From Streptomyces bathyalis (GTDB lineage: Bacteria; Actinomycetota; Actinomycetes; Streptomycetales; Streptomycetaceae): 64,000 nucleotides of DNA. Position numbers and translations under genes: made by a program. The notes beneath the pieces were generated by a model. It was not told the origin of the DNA. It worked only from the letters and a program-made list of their open reading frames with translations, and made no database searches. Below, one piece after another: positions 24,673-33,145 of the stretch (the first letter of the stretch is position 1; the number at the start of each line of letters is the position of its first letter). The stretch covers positions 1 to 64,000 of the forward strand of contig NZ_CP048882.1 in NCBI RefSeq assembly GCF_015910445.1, in the 5' to 3' direction.

Positions 24673-26277
24673 GTGGTGCGTTGGCCGTTCCCCCGGCAGC
24701 CGGCGGGTACGGGTGCTGCCGTGCGTCCGGCCCTGCGCGTCCTGCGGGCCGGCGCCGCCGGAGCGCTCGACGTGCTGCACCCGCTCATCGTGGTCGTACG
24801 CGGCCTGGCCCGGCTGACGATGCTGGTGCTGCGCTGGTGGGCCAGGGCCCCCAAGGACCGGCGCGGCCCGGTGTTCTTCCTGGCCGCGGTGGCCGTGATG
24901 GTGGTGGCGCTGATGCCGTGGGGTCCGGCCTTCGCCGTGGCGGTCGTCGTCGGTGCGGCCGCCTGGCAGGGACGCGACGGTGCACGGACGGTCGCCGGAG
25001 CCGCCCGTGAGGACGCGGAGAACACGCGCCTCCAGGCCGTCTACGACGCGCTGGTGCCGTTCTTCGCCCTGCAGAACGACCCCGACCCGGATCCGCTCTA
25101 CGCACACGACGGTGCCTGGGAACGGGCCTTCGAGGAGGCCGAGTTCACCGATGAGGGCCGCATCGAACGCCTTCTGGTGCGGTACCCGGCTCACTTCCCC
25201 GACGGCGACCCCGCGCACCGGCTGGCCGTGGAGCAGCGGCTGGGCGCCAAGTCCGGACGGGACCGCGAGTACCGCTTCGTTTGGGACGAGGAGCGCAACG
25301 AGCTGGAGATGACCGTCCCCGGTCCCCTGCCGCAGGGCATCAGGGCCCAGCGGTTCGTGACGGGCCCCGGCGAGATCGTGCTCGGGTTCACGGACGCCGA
25401 CGCGGTGCACCGCCGTATCCCGGTGAACGACGGTGAGCGGGCACTCGACGTCCCTCCGGTGCTGTGGCGTACGGGTGCCCGCTCGGCCGAGTCCCATCTG
25501 CTGGTCGTGGGTGCGCCGGGCGCGGGTTCGAGCACGCTGCTGCGTTCGGTGGTGCTCCAGGCGCTCCAGCACGGCGATGTTCTCGTGGTGGACGGCAGCG
25601 GCTCCGGCGAGTTCGCATGTCTGGCGGGGCGCGACGGAGTGCTGGCCGTGGAGACCTCGGCGACCGGGGCCGTGGCGTCGCTGGAGTGGGTGGTGCACGA
25701 GACGGAACGGCGGCTGACGGCGGCGAGCCGCGCACGGCAGGCCGGCCACCCCGTTCCGGAGGACGCGCGGCGGCCGCTGTGGGTGGTCGTCGACCGGCCC
25801 GCGGCAGTCAGCCATCTCGCGCGCACGGAGGGGCGGCGCGACCCTCGGGAGCTGCTTCAGGTGCCGCTGCGTCACGGACGCGCGGCGCAGGTGACGGTGG
25901 CGGTGGCGGAGCACTTCGAGTGCGCGGACGAGCTGGGCCGCGCGGTGCGCTCGCAGACCAGGGCGCGGGTGCTGCTCGGCGACGCCTCGCCGGAGGAGAT
26001 GTGGGCCGTGCTCGGCGAGGCCACGGTCCCGCCGCCCGGCACCCACGCCGCGCCGGGGCGTGGCTTCGCGCGGCTCGGCGCGGGGCCGGTGCTCCGGCTT
26101 CAGGTGCCTGCGGCGCCCGATCCCCTGGACGACGCGGCGGGTGAGGCCGAACGGCAGGCCGTGCTGGGGCTGTTGCCGCCGCTGACCGCGTCGCAGGCCA
26201 GGGCGCTGGGGGCGCAGGCCGGGCAGCCGTCCGACGCGTCGCGTGCGAAGCCGGAGGCGAGGGCTCAGGCCACGTAG
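24673..26277 (+). CDS. FtsK/TraB-like membrane protein with degenerate ATPase motifs
   Basis: A 534-residue protein. An N-terminal hydrophobic region (about 35-97) contains two or three membrane segments. A middle domain (about 115-265) precedes an FtsK/SpoIIIE-like ATPase core. The Walker A position reads GAPGAGSST at 280-288, with Ser where the essential Lys should be. The Walker B strand LWVVVD ends at Asp374 followed by Arg, not Glu. It is therefore probably unable to hydrolyse ATP in the usual way. The start is GTG at 24673 or 24676 behind AGGAGG at 24663-24668. The 3' end overlaps the convergent MocR gene by 13 bp. Function unknown. Confidence 0.78.
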   Translation: MVRWPFPRQPAGTGAAVRPALRVLRAGAAGALDVLHPLIVVVRGLARLTMLVLRWWARAPKDRRGPVFFLAAVAVMVVALMPWGPAFAVAVVVGAAAWQGRDGARTVAGAAREDAENTRLQAVYDALVPFFALQNDPDPDPLYAHDGAWERAFEEAEFTDEGRIERLLVRYPAHFPDGDPAHRLAVEQRLGAKSGRDREYRFVWDEERNELEMTVPGPLPQGIRAQRFVTGPGEIVLGFTDADAVHRRIPVNDGERALDVPPVLWRTGARSAESHLLVVGAPGAGSSTLLRSVVLQALQHGDVLVVDGSGSGEFACLAGRDGVLAVETSATGAVASLEWVVHETERRLTAASRARQAGHPVPEDARRPLWVVVDRPAAVSHLARTEGRRDPRELLQVPLRHGRAAQVTVAVAEHFECADELGRAVRSQTRARVLLGDASPEEMWAVLGEATVPPPGTHAAPGRGFARLGAGPVLRLQVPAAPDPLDDAAGEAERQAVLGLLPPLTASQARALGAQAGQPSDASRAKPEARAQAT

Positions 26278-27764
26278 GTGCGGGGTACGTCGCCGTCGGC
26301 CACCGCGCCCGTACGGACGAGGTCCGCCGCCTTGGCCAGCCGGGCAACGGCCTCGTCGACGACCGGTCCGGCGACGGTGAACAGCAGCCGCACATAGCCC
26401 TCGAAGGCCCCGTCGACGCCGAAGCGGGTTCCGGCCGGGACGCGAACCCCGATCCGCTCCCCCGCGTCGGCGATGCGCGAGCCGGACAGGCCGCCGGTCC
26501 GTGTCCACAGGGTCAATCCGCCGCGGGGAACGGTGAACTCCCAGTCGGGCAGCCTGTCATGGAGCGCGGCCACGAGCGCGTCGCGATTCTCGCGGGCTCC
26601 CGCCCGGCGTGCCGCGACCGCCGCTTCCCAGCCGTCGCCCGTCATCAGCCGTGCCACGGCGAGCTGTTCCAGCACCGGACTGCCCAAGTCGGCGTAGACG
26701 CGGGCCGCGACGAGGCTGCGGATCACTTCGGGTGCCGCCCTGACCCAGCCGATGCGCAGCCCTGCCCAGACGGCCTTGCTGACGGAGCCGACGGTGATCA
26801 CGGCGGAGCCGCCGGGGTCGAACGCGGCCATGGGGCGCGGCAGTTCGACGTCCTCGTCCAGCGTCAGGTCGGTCATGGACTCGTCGGCGACGAGGACCGT
26901 ACCGGCCGCGCGTGCCGCCGCCACCATCTCCCGCCGCTGGTCGTCCGGGGCGAGTGCGCCCGTGGGGTTGTGATAGTCGGCGATGACGTAGGCCATGCGC
27001 GGGGCGCTCTCCCGGAACGCCTGCCGCCAGGCGGGCAGATCCCAGCCGGCCAGGCCGTCGGCCATCGGTACGGGCACGAGACGGGCGCCGGCGTCGCGCA
27101 GCAGGTGCAGGACGTTGGCGTACGAGGGGTGCTCGACGGCGACGCGTTCGCTACGCGGGACCAGCAGCCGTGCGAGCGCTGCCACGGCGCCCATCGCACC
27201 GGTGGTGACCATGATCTGTTCGGGCATCGTCGGGACGCCGCGGGCGGTGTAGCGCGCCGCCAGGGCCTCGCGCAGGGCGGGCAGCCCTCCGGGGTAGTTC
27301 CCGTGGGTGTCCGTGTAGGGCGCGAGGTCCGAGACGGCGCCCTGGAAGGCGTCGGTGAGGTGCGGCTCGGGGGCCAGGAAGGTCGCACAGGCCAGATCGA
27401 TCACGGATCCCGCGGACTCGGGCGGCAGCGGCTCCAGTCCGCGGGTGGGCAGCGGCTTTCCGGCCGGCACGGCGGTCCAGCTGCCCGAGCCGCGCCGCGA
27501 GGCGAGAAATCCCTCGCTGCGCAGCGCCTCGAACGCGGCGGCCACGGTCGTACGGCTGACGCGCAGCGCCGCGGCGAGCTCTCGCTCGGCGGGCAGACGG
27601 GCGGCCACGGGGATGCGGCCCTCGAGCACGAGGAGTCGTACACCGTCGGCGAGCGAACGGTAGGCCGGTACACGGTGACCCGCGTCGGCCGCGGTGGCCG
27701 CGCGCTGCGACGCCAGGAGTCTGGACAGCTGCGGAGCACCCACGGCTGAGGTCCACTGCACCAT
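26265..27764 (-). CDS. MocR-family regulator (GntR HTH plus aminotransferase domain), YczR-like
   Basis: A 499-residue protein. An N-terminal GntR winged helix (about 33-105: LRVSRTTVAAAFEALRSEGFL) is joined to a fold-type I aminotransferase domain with the PLP-binding Lys330 in SVSKAVWAGLRIGW and the YHNPTG substrate loop. By family knowledge MocR proteins use PLP as effector. Divergence from a YczE-type membrane gene is the hallmark of the YczR subgroup. The ATG at 27764 lies inside the first of three phased TGATT repeats, suggesting autoregulation. Confidence 0.92.
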   Translation of the reverse strand: MVQWTSAVGAPQLSRLLASQRAATAADAGHRVPAYRSLADGVRLLVLEGRIPVAARLPAERELAAALRVSRTTVAAAFEALRSEGFLASRRGSGSWTAVPAGKPLPTRGLEPLPPESAGSVIDLACATFLAPEPHLTDAFQGAVSDLAPYTDTHGNYPGGLPALREALAARYTARGVPTMPEQIMVTTGAMGAVAALARLLVPRSERVAVEHPSYANVLHLLRDAGARLVPVPMADGLAGWDLPAWRQAFRESAPRMAYVIADYHNPTGALAPDDQRREMVAAARAAGTVLVADESMTDLTLDEDVELPRPMAAFDPGGSAVITVGSVSKAVWAGLRIGWVRAAPEVIRSLVAARVYADLGSPVLEQLAVARLMTGDGWEAAVAARRAGARENRDALVAALHDRLPDWEFTVPRGGLTLWTRTGGLSGSRIADAGERIGVRVPAGTRFGVDGAFEGYVRLLFTVAGPVVDEAVARLAKAADLVRTGAVADGDVPRTYVA

Positions 27765-27812
27765 GATTGCGGTCCACCTCTCCCTGATTGGCCATGGATG
27801 TGGCCTGATTCC
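27762..27812. promoter_or_regulatory. Three TGATT repeats phased at 21 bp, probable MocR operator
   Basis: TGATT starts at 27764, 27785 and 27806, exactly 21 bp apart, the last two within identical CCTGATT words. Two helical turns between half-sites is the geometry described for MocR operators. The set spans the MocR start codon and the divergent promoter region. Confidence 0.65.
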
Positions 27813-27889
27813 TGGGACCAGACTGCCACGCAACCACTGACCGGAGCCAGCGGGCCACCGGCACCGCACCGGAGGGGAAGGAGCTTCCC

Positions 27890-28648
27890 TTGTCTCGTCC
27901 GTCACGCCCGTCGGGTACGGGAGGGCACATCGGCCGGCGCCTGGTCCAGCTCTACGCGGGCCTGCTCCTGTACGGGGGAAGCATCGGGCTGATGGTGGAG
28001 TCCGGTCTCGGCCTCCCACCGTGGGACGTGCTGCACCAGGGACTCGCCCGGCACACCGGACTCTCGATCGGCACCGCCTCGGTCGTCGCGGGTGCCGTGG
28101 TGCTGCTGCTCTGGGTGCCGATCCGGCAGCGGCCCGGCCTCGGCACCGTCTCCAACGTCGTCCTGGTCGGCATGGCGATGGACGGCACGATCTGGCTCAC
28201 GCCCACACCTGACGCACTCGCGCTGCGGATTCCGGGGCTGGCCCTCGCTGTGGTGCTCAACGGGGTCGCCACGGGCCTGTACATCTCCGCCCGCTTCGGC
28301 CCCGGCCCGCGGGACGGGCTGATGACCGGCCTGCACCGCGTCACGGGCCGCTCGGTCCGCCTCGTACGTACGGGGATCGAGGCGACCGTTCTGGTGTCCG
28401 GTCTGCTGCTCGGCGGCACGGCCGGCGTCGGAACCGTCGTGTACGCGCTCGGGATCGGCCCGCTCTCGCAGCTCTTCCTGCGGGTCTTCGCCGTGCCGGC
28501 AGCACAGCCGGAATCCGCGGACGGATCGCCAAGCACCGGCACGGGCGCCTCGCACGTGGTGGCGCGCGGCACCGTCGGACGCGACGAGGACGCAGCCGGG
28601 GGGCGGCGGCGCGCGTGGTGGCGCGGGGGCGCGATACTGCGGCGGTGA
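27890..28648 (+). CDS. YczE-family integral membrane protein
   Basis: A 252-residue protein with about five membrane segments (residues 17-200), including the YczE-typical GGSIGLMVESGLGLPPWDVLHQGL region and the ARFGPGPRDGLMTGLH loop. The C-terminal 50 residues are polar. The start is TTG at 27890 behind GAAGGAG. It is divergent from the MocR gene, which probably controls it. YczE/YitT-like proteins are membrane proteins of unknown substrate, possibly transport-related. Its stop overlaps the next gene's ATG by one base, so the two form an operon. Confidence 0.85.
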   Translation: MSRPSRPSGTGGHIGRRLVQLYAGLLLYGGSIGLMVESGLGLPPWDVLHQGLARHTGLSIGTASVVAGAVVLLLWVPIRQRPGLGTVSNVVLVGMAMDGTIWLTPTPDALALRIPGLALAVVLNGVATGLYISARFGPGPRDGLMTGLHRVTGRSVRLVRTGIEATVLVSGLLLGGTAGVGTVVYALGIGPLSQLFLRVFAVPAAQPESADGSPSTGTGASHVVARGTVGRDEDAAGGRRRAWWRGGAILRR

Positions 28649-29490
28649 TGTCCACCGACCCGAGCCACCTCCCCGCATTCCCCGCCCATCCGGCAGCACT
28701 GCGCCGCAAGCCGCGCCATCCCTTCCTCGACCACCCCGGCCCGCTGGCCCTCGCCCACCGCGGCGGCGCGGCGGACGGGCTGGAGAACACGCACAGCGCC
28801 TTCGCCCGCGCCGTCGAGTTGGGCTACCGCTACCTCGAGACGGACGTGCACGCCACGGCCGACGGCCGTCTCGTCGCCTTCCACGACGAGACGCTGGACC
28901 GGATGACGGACGCGAGCGGCCCGATCAGTGAACTGCCCTGGTCCCAGGTGAGCCGTGCCCGGGTCGGCGGCAGTGAACCGCTGCCGCTGATGCGGGAGTT
29001 GCTGCGTGCCTTCCCCGAGGCGCGGTGGAACATCGACGTCAAAGCCGAGTCGGCCCTCCTGCCGCTGCTGGACCTGCTGTCCGAGCAGGACGCCTGGGCT
29101 CGTGTGTGCGTCGGCTCCTTCGAGGAGGACCGGGTGGCGCGGGCGCAGGCCATGGCCGGACCGCGGCTGGCCACGTCACTCGGAACGCGCGGCGTGGTGC
29201 GGCTGCGGCTGCGTTCTTACGGGCTGGTGCCCGCCCGGGCGGTCCGCAAGAGCGCCGTGTGCGTCCAGGTTCCCGAACACCGGTCAGGGATCCGGGTAGT
29301 GGACGCTGCGTTCGTACGGGCCGCACACGCACGCTGGATGCAGGTGCACGTATGGACCGTCAACGAAAGAAACCGGATGCGGGAGTTGCTCGACCTGGGA
29401 GTTGACGGCATTGTGACCGATCACATCGAGACACTGCGCGACGTCCTCACCGAGCGGGGTGCGTGGAAGCCGGGACCTGGCCCCCGGTAG
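28648..29490 (+). CDS. Glycerophosphodiester phosphodiesterase
   Basis: A 280-residue GDPD TIM-barrel enzyme. The catalytic and metal residues are visible: His37-Arg38 (AHRGG), Glu46-Asn47 (LENTHSAF), Glu64 and Asp66 (ETDVH), and His79 (FHDETLDR). It hydrolyses glycerophosphodiesters from phospholipid turnover to glycerol 3-phosphate and an alcohol. No signal peptide is seen, so it is likely cytoplasmic. ATG at 28648 overlaps the yczE stop (TGATG), implying coupling with that membrane protein. Confidence 0.92.
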   Translation: MSTDPSHLPAFPAHPAALRRKPRHPFLDHPGPLALAHRGGAADGLENTHSAFARAVELGYRYLETDVHATADGRLVAFHDETLDRMTDASGPISELPWSQVSRARVGGSEPLPLMRELLRAFPEARWNIDVKAESALLPLLDLLSEQDAWARVCVGSFEEDRVARAQAMAGPRLATSLGTRGVVRLRLRSYGLVPARAVRKSAVCVQVPEHRSGIRVVDAAFVRAAHARWMQVHVWTVNERNRMRELLDLGVDGIVTDHIETLRDVLTERGAWKPGPGPR

Positions 29491-29578
29491 AGCGGCTGCG
29501 TGACGTGAGCGCCGCCCGCGCACGCACGGGGCGGCGCCGCGTACCGGGGCCGCGTACGGCGCCGGAGACAAGGGGGGC

Positions 29579-30934
29579 ATGGCTGTGACTGCTGTCGTGA
29601 CCGGTGCCGGGGACGGCACGGCCGAACGCCGCCGTGAACAGCGTGGCTGGTACTTCTACGACTGGGCGAACTCGGTCTTCTCCACCAGCGTCCTGACCGT
29701 CTTCCTCGGCCCGTATCTGACGGAGGTCGCCAAGGCGGCCGCGGATGCCGACGGTTACGTGCATCCGCTGGGCCTCCCGGTGCGCGCGGGCTCCTACTTC
29801 GCCTACACCGTCTCGCTGTCGGTCCTGCTGTCGGTGCTGGTGATGCCGCTGGCGGGTGCGGTCGCCGACCGCACGGGCCGTAAGAAGCCCATCCTGGGGC
29901 TCTTCGCGTATCTGGGCGCGGGCGCGACGGCCGCGATGTTCTTCCTCGAGGGCGACCGCTATGTCCTGGGAGGCGTGCTGCTGGTGGTGGCGAACGTGTC
30001 GTTCGCCACCTCGGCCGTCATCTACAACGCCTTCCTCCCACAGATCGCCAAGCCGGAGGAGCGGGACAGGGTCTCCTCCCGCGGCTGGGCCTTCGGCTAC
30101 GCGGCCGGCTCGGTGATGCTGGTGGGAACCCTGGCGCTCTTCCTCCAGCACGAGGCGCTCGGTGTCTCCGAGGGGTCCGCCGTGCGGATCTGTCTGGCCT
30201 CCGCCGGTATGTGGTGGGCGATATTCACGGTGGTGCCGCTGCTGCGGCTGCGGGAGCGGCCGGGTGCGGTGGCGGGCTCGCGCGTCTCGCTGCTCAGCGG
30301 CTGGCGGCAGCTCGCCCACACCTTCCGCGAACTGCGGCACTACCGGCTGACGATGGCCTTCCTGCTGGCGTACCTCGTCTACAACGACGGGGTGCAGACC
30401 GTCATCACCCAGGCGTCGGTCTTCGGCTCGGAGGAGCTGGGCGTGGATCAGACGACGCTCATCGTCGCGGTCCTGCTCGTGCAGGTGCTCGCGGTGGCGG
30501 GGGCGCTGCTGATGGGCAGGCTGGCGGTCCGCTACGGGGCGAAGCGCACGGTTCTCGGCTCGCTCGTGGCGTGGACGGTGATCGTCGGTGCGGGATACTT
30601 CCTGCCTGCCGGGGCGCCGGTCTTCTTCTTCGCCCTGGCGTCGGGCATCGGCCTGGTCATGGGCGGGAGCCAGGCCCTCTCCCGGTCGCTGTACTCGCAG
30701 CTGGTGCCCGCGGGCAAGGAGGCGGAATTCTTCTCTCTGTACGAAGTCAGCGATCGCGGAACCAGCTGGCTCGGACCGCTCGTCTTCGGGCTCGCCTACC
30801 AACTGACGGAGAGCTATCGTGCGGCGATCATCTCGCTGGTGGTCTTCTTCGTCCTCGGTTTCGTTCTGCTGCTGCGGGTACCGGTGGGACGGGCGGCGGT
30901 GGCCGCGGGCAACCCCCTACCCGACCGGATTTAG
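29579..30934 (+). CDS. MFS transporter, UMF1/Atg22-like
   Basis: A 451-residue protein with 12 predicted membrane segments. The opening RGWYFYDWANSVFSTSV is the signature of the UMF1 (Atg22-type) branch of the major facilitator superfamily, and ADRTGRKKP is the loop 2-3 motif. Members of this branch are thought to export amino acids or small molecules; no substrate can be read here. The ATG at 29579 follows a G-rich run. It lies 88 bp after the GDPD gene on the same strand and may be co-transcribed. Confidence 0.88.
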   Translation: MAVTAVVTGAGDGTAERRREQRGWYFYDWANSVFSTSVLTVFLGPYLTEVAKAAADADGYVHPLGLPVRAGSYFAYTVSLSVLLSVLVMPLAGAVADRTGRKKPILGLFAYLGAGATAAMFFLEGDRYVLGGVLLVVANVSFATSAVIYNAFLPQIAKPEERDRVSSRGWAFGYAAGSVMLVGTLALFLQHEALGVSEGSAVRICLASAGMWWAIFTVVPLLRLRERPGAVAGSRVSLLSGWRQLAHTFRELRHYRLTMAFLLAYLVYNDGVQTVITQASVFGSEELGVDQTTLIVAVLLVQVLAVAGALLMGRLAVRYGAKRTVLGSLVAWTVIVGAGYFLPAGAPVFFFALASGIGLVMGGSQALSRSLYSQLVPAGKEAEFFSLYEVSDRGTSWLGPLVFGLAYQLTESYRAAIISLVVFFVLGFVLLLRVPVGRAAVAAGNPLPDRI

Positions 30935-31101
30935 AACTTGGGGCAGCGGCGCGGTAGTGTACGCCCTCGGCTCGCCGGATGGACCGTTACTGCACGCCAA
31001 AGAGATGCGAACGCTGGGTGACATCTCCTGTCAGTTGTGACAAACCGGTCGTTGGTGGGTACACGAAGGGCGGCACGACGGGCGACGCATCTCCCGATTC
31101 G

Positions 31102-31127
31102 GGAATCTTCACCGCCGACCGGACGTT
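31102..31127 (+). promoter_or_regulatory. SigR-type promoter of rbpA
   Basis: GGAAT at 31102-31106 and GTT at 31125-31127 are separated by exactly 18 bp, the consensus for Streptomyces SigR, the thiol-oxidative stress sigma factor. The transcript would start about 60 bases before the rbpA ATG. SigR control of rbpA is established in S. coelicolor. Confidence 0.8.
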
Positions 31128-31189
31128 GAGCAGATGACGACGACAGCGACACCTGTCCTGTGGGCGACAAGCCCGGGAGGCACGAATTC

Positions 31190-31573
31190 ATGAGTGAGCG
31201 AGCTCTTCGCGGCACGCGACTCGTGGTGACCAGCTACGAGACCGACCGCGGTATCGACCTGGCACCGCGCCAGGCCGTGGAGTACGCATGTGAGAGCGGG
31301 CATCGATTCGAGATGCCGTTCTCTGTGGAGGCCGAGATCCCGCCGGAGTGGGAGTGCAAGGTGTGCGGCGCACAGGCACTCCTGGTGGATGGCGAGGGCC
31401 CGGAAGAGAAGAAGGGCAAGCCCGCGCGTACGCACTGGGACATGCTCATGGAGCGACGCACCCGCGAGGAGCTGGAGGAGGTCCTCGCGGAGCGGCTGGC
31501 CGTTCTCAGGTCCGGCACGATGAACCTCGCGGTGCACCCGCGCGACGGCAACAACAAGCGCAAGTCCGCGTAA
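31190..31573 (+). CDS. rbpA: RNA polymerase-binding protein RbpA
   Basis: A 127-residue actinomycete-specific transcription factor that binds RNA polymerase and the housekeeping sigma factor and stabilises open complexes. The order is a flexible N-terminus, a core domain with Cys, His and a CKVCG pair (YACESGHRF to CKVCGAQALLV), a basic linker, and the sigma-interacting helix THWDMLMERRTREELEEVL. Length matches the family. The ATG at 31190 lies behind GGGAGG. A consensus SigR promoter precedes it, and a perfect 23-bp terminator stem follows, so it is a single-gene transcript. Confidence 0.97.
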   Translation: MSERALRGTRLVVTSYETDRGIDLAPRQAVEYACESGHRFEMPFSVEAEIPPEWECKVCGAQALLVDGEGPEEKKGKPARTHWDMLMERRTREELEEVLAERLAVLRSGTMNLAVHPRDGNNKRKSA

Positions 31574-31603
31574 GGCACCGCGGAACGCTCCACGGTCCAC
31601 GCA

Positions 31604-31653
31604 AGCAGAGCGCGGCCCGATGACCTCAACAGGTCATCGGGCCGCGCTCTGCT
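31604..31653. terminator. Strong terminator hairpin after rbpA
   Basis: A perfect 23-bp inverted repeat, left arm 31604-31626 (starting AGCAGAGCGCGG), 4-base loop CAAC, right arm 31631-31653, followed by GTTTACG. It lies 30 bp after the rbpA stop and can also end the convergent fxsA operon. Confidence 0.9.
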
Positions 31654-31738
31654 GTTTACGGGCGTCCTTTCTTCACTGCAGGTTCCTGCCTGGCGCTGGC
31701 GGTGGTCAGCCGGAGCCACGCGGCCTCACCCGGGACGT

Positions 31739-32371
31739 TCAGCGGGAGGGCGGCTCATCGTCTCGGATGACCTCGCCCTCCACGACCTTGCCGTCGGGCT
31801 TGTGCATGCGCATCTGCTCCTCCGCCCTGCGGGCCTGCTGGTAGGCGTCGCCGATGGTGCCGGGCGCGAACCCGGAACGCCGCTCCAGATACCTCTGCGT
31901 GGTGCGCCTCATCAGGCCGGCCGTGGGCGGGAAGATGCACAGCAGCCCTGCCACGTCCGAGACGACACCCGGCACCATGATGAGCAGTCCGCCGAGCATC
32001 GTCAGCGCGTTGCCACCGCGTGAACTCTCCGGGCTCTCCGGCGGGGCCTGCCCCGTCTGAGCGGCCTGCTGAGCCTGCTGGACGGTCTCCGCGAGCCGAC
32101 GCCAGGCGCGGCGTCCGGCGCGCTTGATGACGAAGACGCCGAGCAGGAATCCGGCGACCAGCAGGCCCAGGACGGCAAGGCCGCCCGCGGCCTCACCGAT
32201 CATGATCAGCAGCCAGATCTCCAGGATCGCCCACGCCGCCACCGCCAGCGGCAGAAACCTGCGGACGCGTGAGGGGCGAGGGCCGCCCCGGCCCTGCCGC
32301 CCGCTCGTGGAACGGCCTGCGCCCTGCTCGTCGTCAGGCGGCTCGAAGGGGTACGGTGCGCGACTCGTCAT
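31739..32371 (-). CDS. fxsA: FxsA family membrane protein
   Basis: A 210-residue protein. A polar Pro/Arg-rich N-terminus (1-38) is followed by FxsA's membrane segments (about 39-80 and 120-150, with the GGLLIMVPGVVSDVAGLLC block) and a cytoplasmic tail of charged residues. FxsA proteins are conserved; the E. coli one affects F-exclusion by phage T7, but the general role is unknown. It is the last gene of the lnt-ppm-fxsA operon, 3 bp after ppm. Confidence 0.9.
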   Translation of the reverse strand: MTSRAPYPFEPPDDEQGAGRSTSGRQGRGGPRPSRVRRFLPLAVAAWAILEIWLLIMIGEAAGGLAVLGLLVAGFLLGVFVIKRAGRRAWRRLAETVQQAQQAAQTGQAPPESPESSRGGNALTMLGGLLIMVPGVVSDVAGLLCIFPPTAGLMRRTTQRYLERRSGFAPGTIGDAYQQARRAEEQMRMHKPDGKVVEGEVIRDDEPPSR

Positions 32372-32374
32372 GGT

Positions 32375-33145
32375 TCAAGTGTGCCTGCGGTCGAGCACCC
32401 GCTTCACGCGGCCCTCGACACCCCATGCGGTCACCCGCCACAGGGCCTCGACCATGATGTCGCGGCTCATCTTCGAATTGCCCCGCACCCGCTCGATGAA
32501 GGTGATCGGCACCTCGACCACGTGATATCCGGCGCTCACCGCCCGGTTCGCGAGATCGACCTGGAAGCAGTAGCCCTGTGAGGCCACCTCGTCCATGCCC
32601 AGTCCCTTGAGGGTCTCGCTGCGGAAGGCGCGGAAGCCGCCGGTGATGTCGCGCAGCGGCAGTCCGAGCATCACACGCGAGTAGACGCTGCCGCCCCGGG
32701 AGATGAGGCGGCGCGAGCGCGGCCAGTTGACGACCCGTCCGCCCGGCACCCATCGCGAACCGAGCACCAGGTCGGCACCCTTGAGGGCCGTCAGCAGGCG
32801 GGGCAGTTCTTCCGGTTGGTGTGAGCCGTCGGCGTCCATCTCCACCAGCACGCCGTAGCCGTGGTCGATGCCCCAGCGGAAACCCGCGAGGTAGGCGGCG
32901 CCCAGGCCCTGCTTGCCGGGGCGGTGCAGGACGTGGATCTGTTCGTCGTGCGCGGCGAGATCGTCCGCGATCTTGCCGGTGCCGTCCGGGCTGTTGTCGT
33001 CGGCGACCAGGATGTGCGCGTCGGGCACGGCCTCACGTACGCGTGCGGTGACGGATTCGATGTTGCCGGCCTCGTTGTAGGTCGGGATGATCACCAGAAC
33101 CGTGCCCAGCGGGCCGTACTGCCGCGCCTGTCCGCCGTCCGTCAC
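32375..33145 (-). CDS. ppm: Polyprenol-phosphate mannose synthase
   Basis: A 256-residue GT2 glycosyltransferase. It shows VLVIIPTYNEAGNI near the N-terminus, DDNSPDGT, and the metal/nucleotide DxD as Asp104-Ala-Asp106 (VEMDADGSHQ). The C-terminal half has the QGYCFQVDLANRA and RVRGNSKM motifs of Dpm/Ppm1 enzymes. It transfers mannose from GDP-mannose to polyprenyl phosphate at the membrane, the donor for protein O-mannosylation in actinomycetes. The GTG at 33145 overlaps the lnt stop by 4 bp (GTGA), so translation is coupled to lnt, which mirrors the fused Lnt-Ppm1 protein of M. tuberculosis. Confidence 0.93.
   Translation of the reverse strand: MTDGGQARQYGPLGTVLVIIPTYNEAGNIESVTARVREAVPDAHILVADDNSPDGTGKIADDLAAHDEQIHVLHRPGKQGLGAAYLAGFRWGIDHGYGVLVEMDADGSHQPEELPRLLTALKGADLVLGSRWVPGGRVVNWPRSRRLISRGGSVYSRVMLGLPLRDITGGFRAFRSETLKGLGMDEVASQGYCFQVDLANRAVSAGYHVVEVPITFIERVRGNSKMSRDIMVEALWRVTAWGVEGRVKRVLDRRHT

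Noticed and set aside
24580..26508. 642-codon minus-strand frame antisense to the FtsK-like gene
   Set aside because: No recognisable motifs; the plus-strand gene has a ribosome site and membrane segments.
29447..30802. 451-codon minus-strand frame antisense to the MFS gene
   Set aside because: Arg/Gln/Glu-rich shadow of a membrane protein gene.
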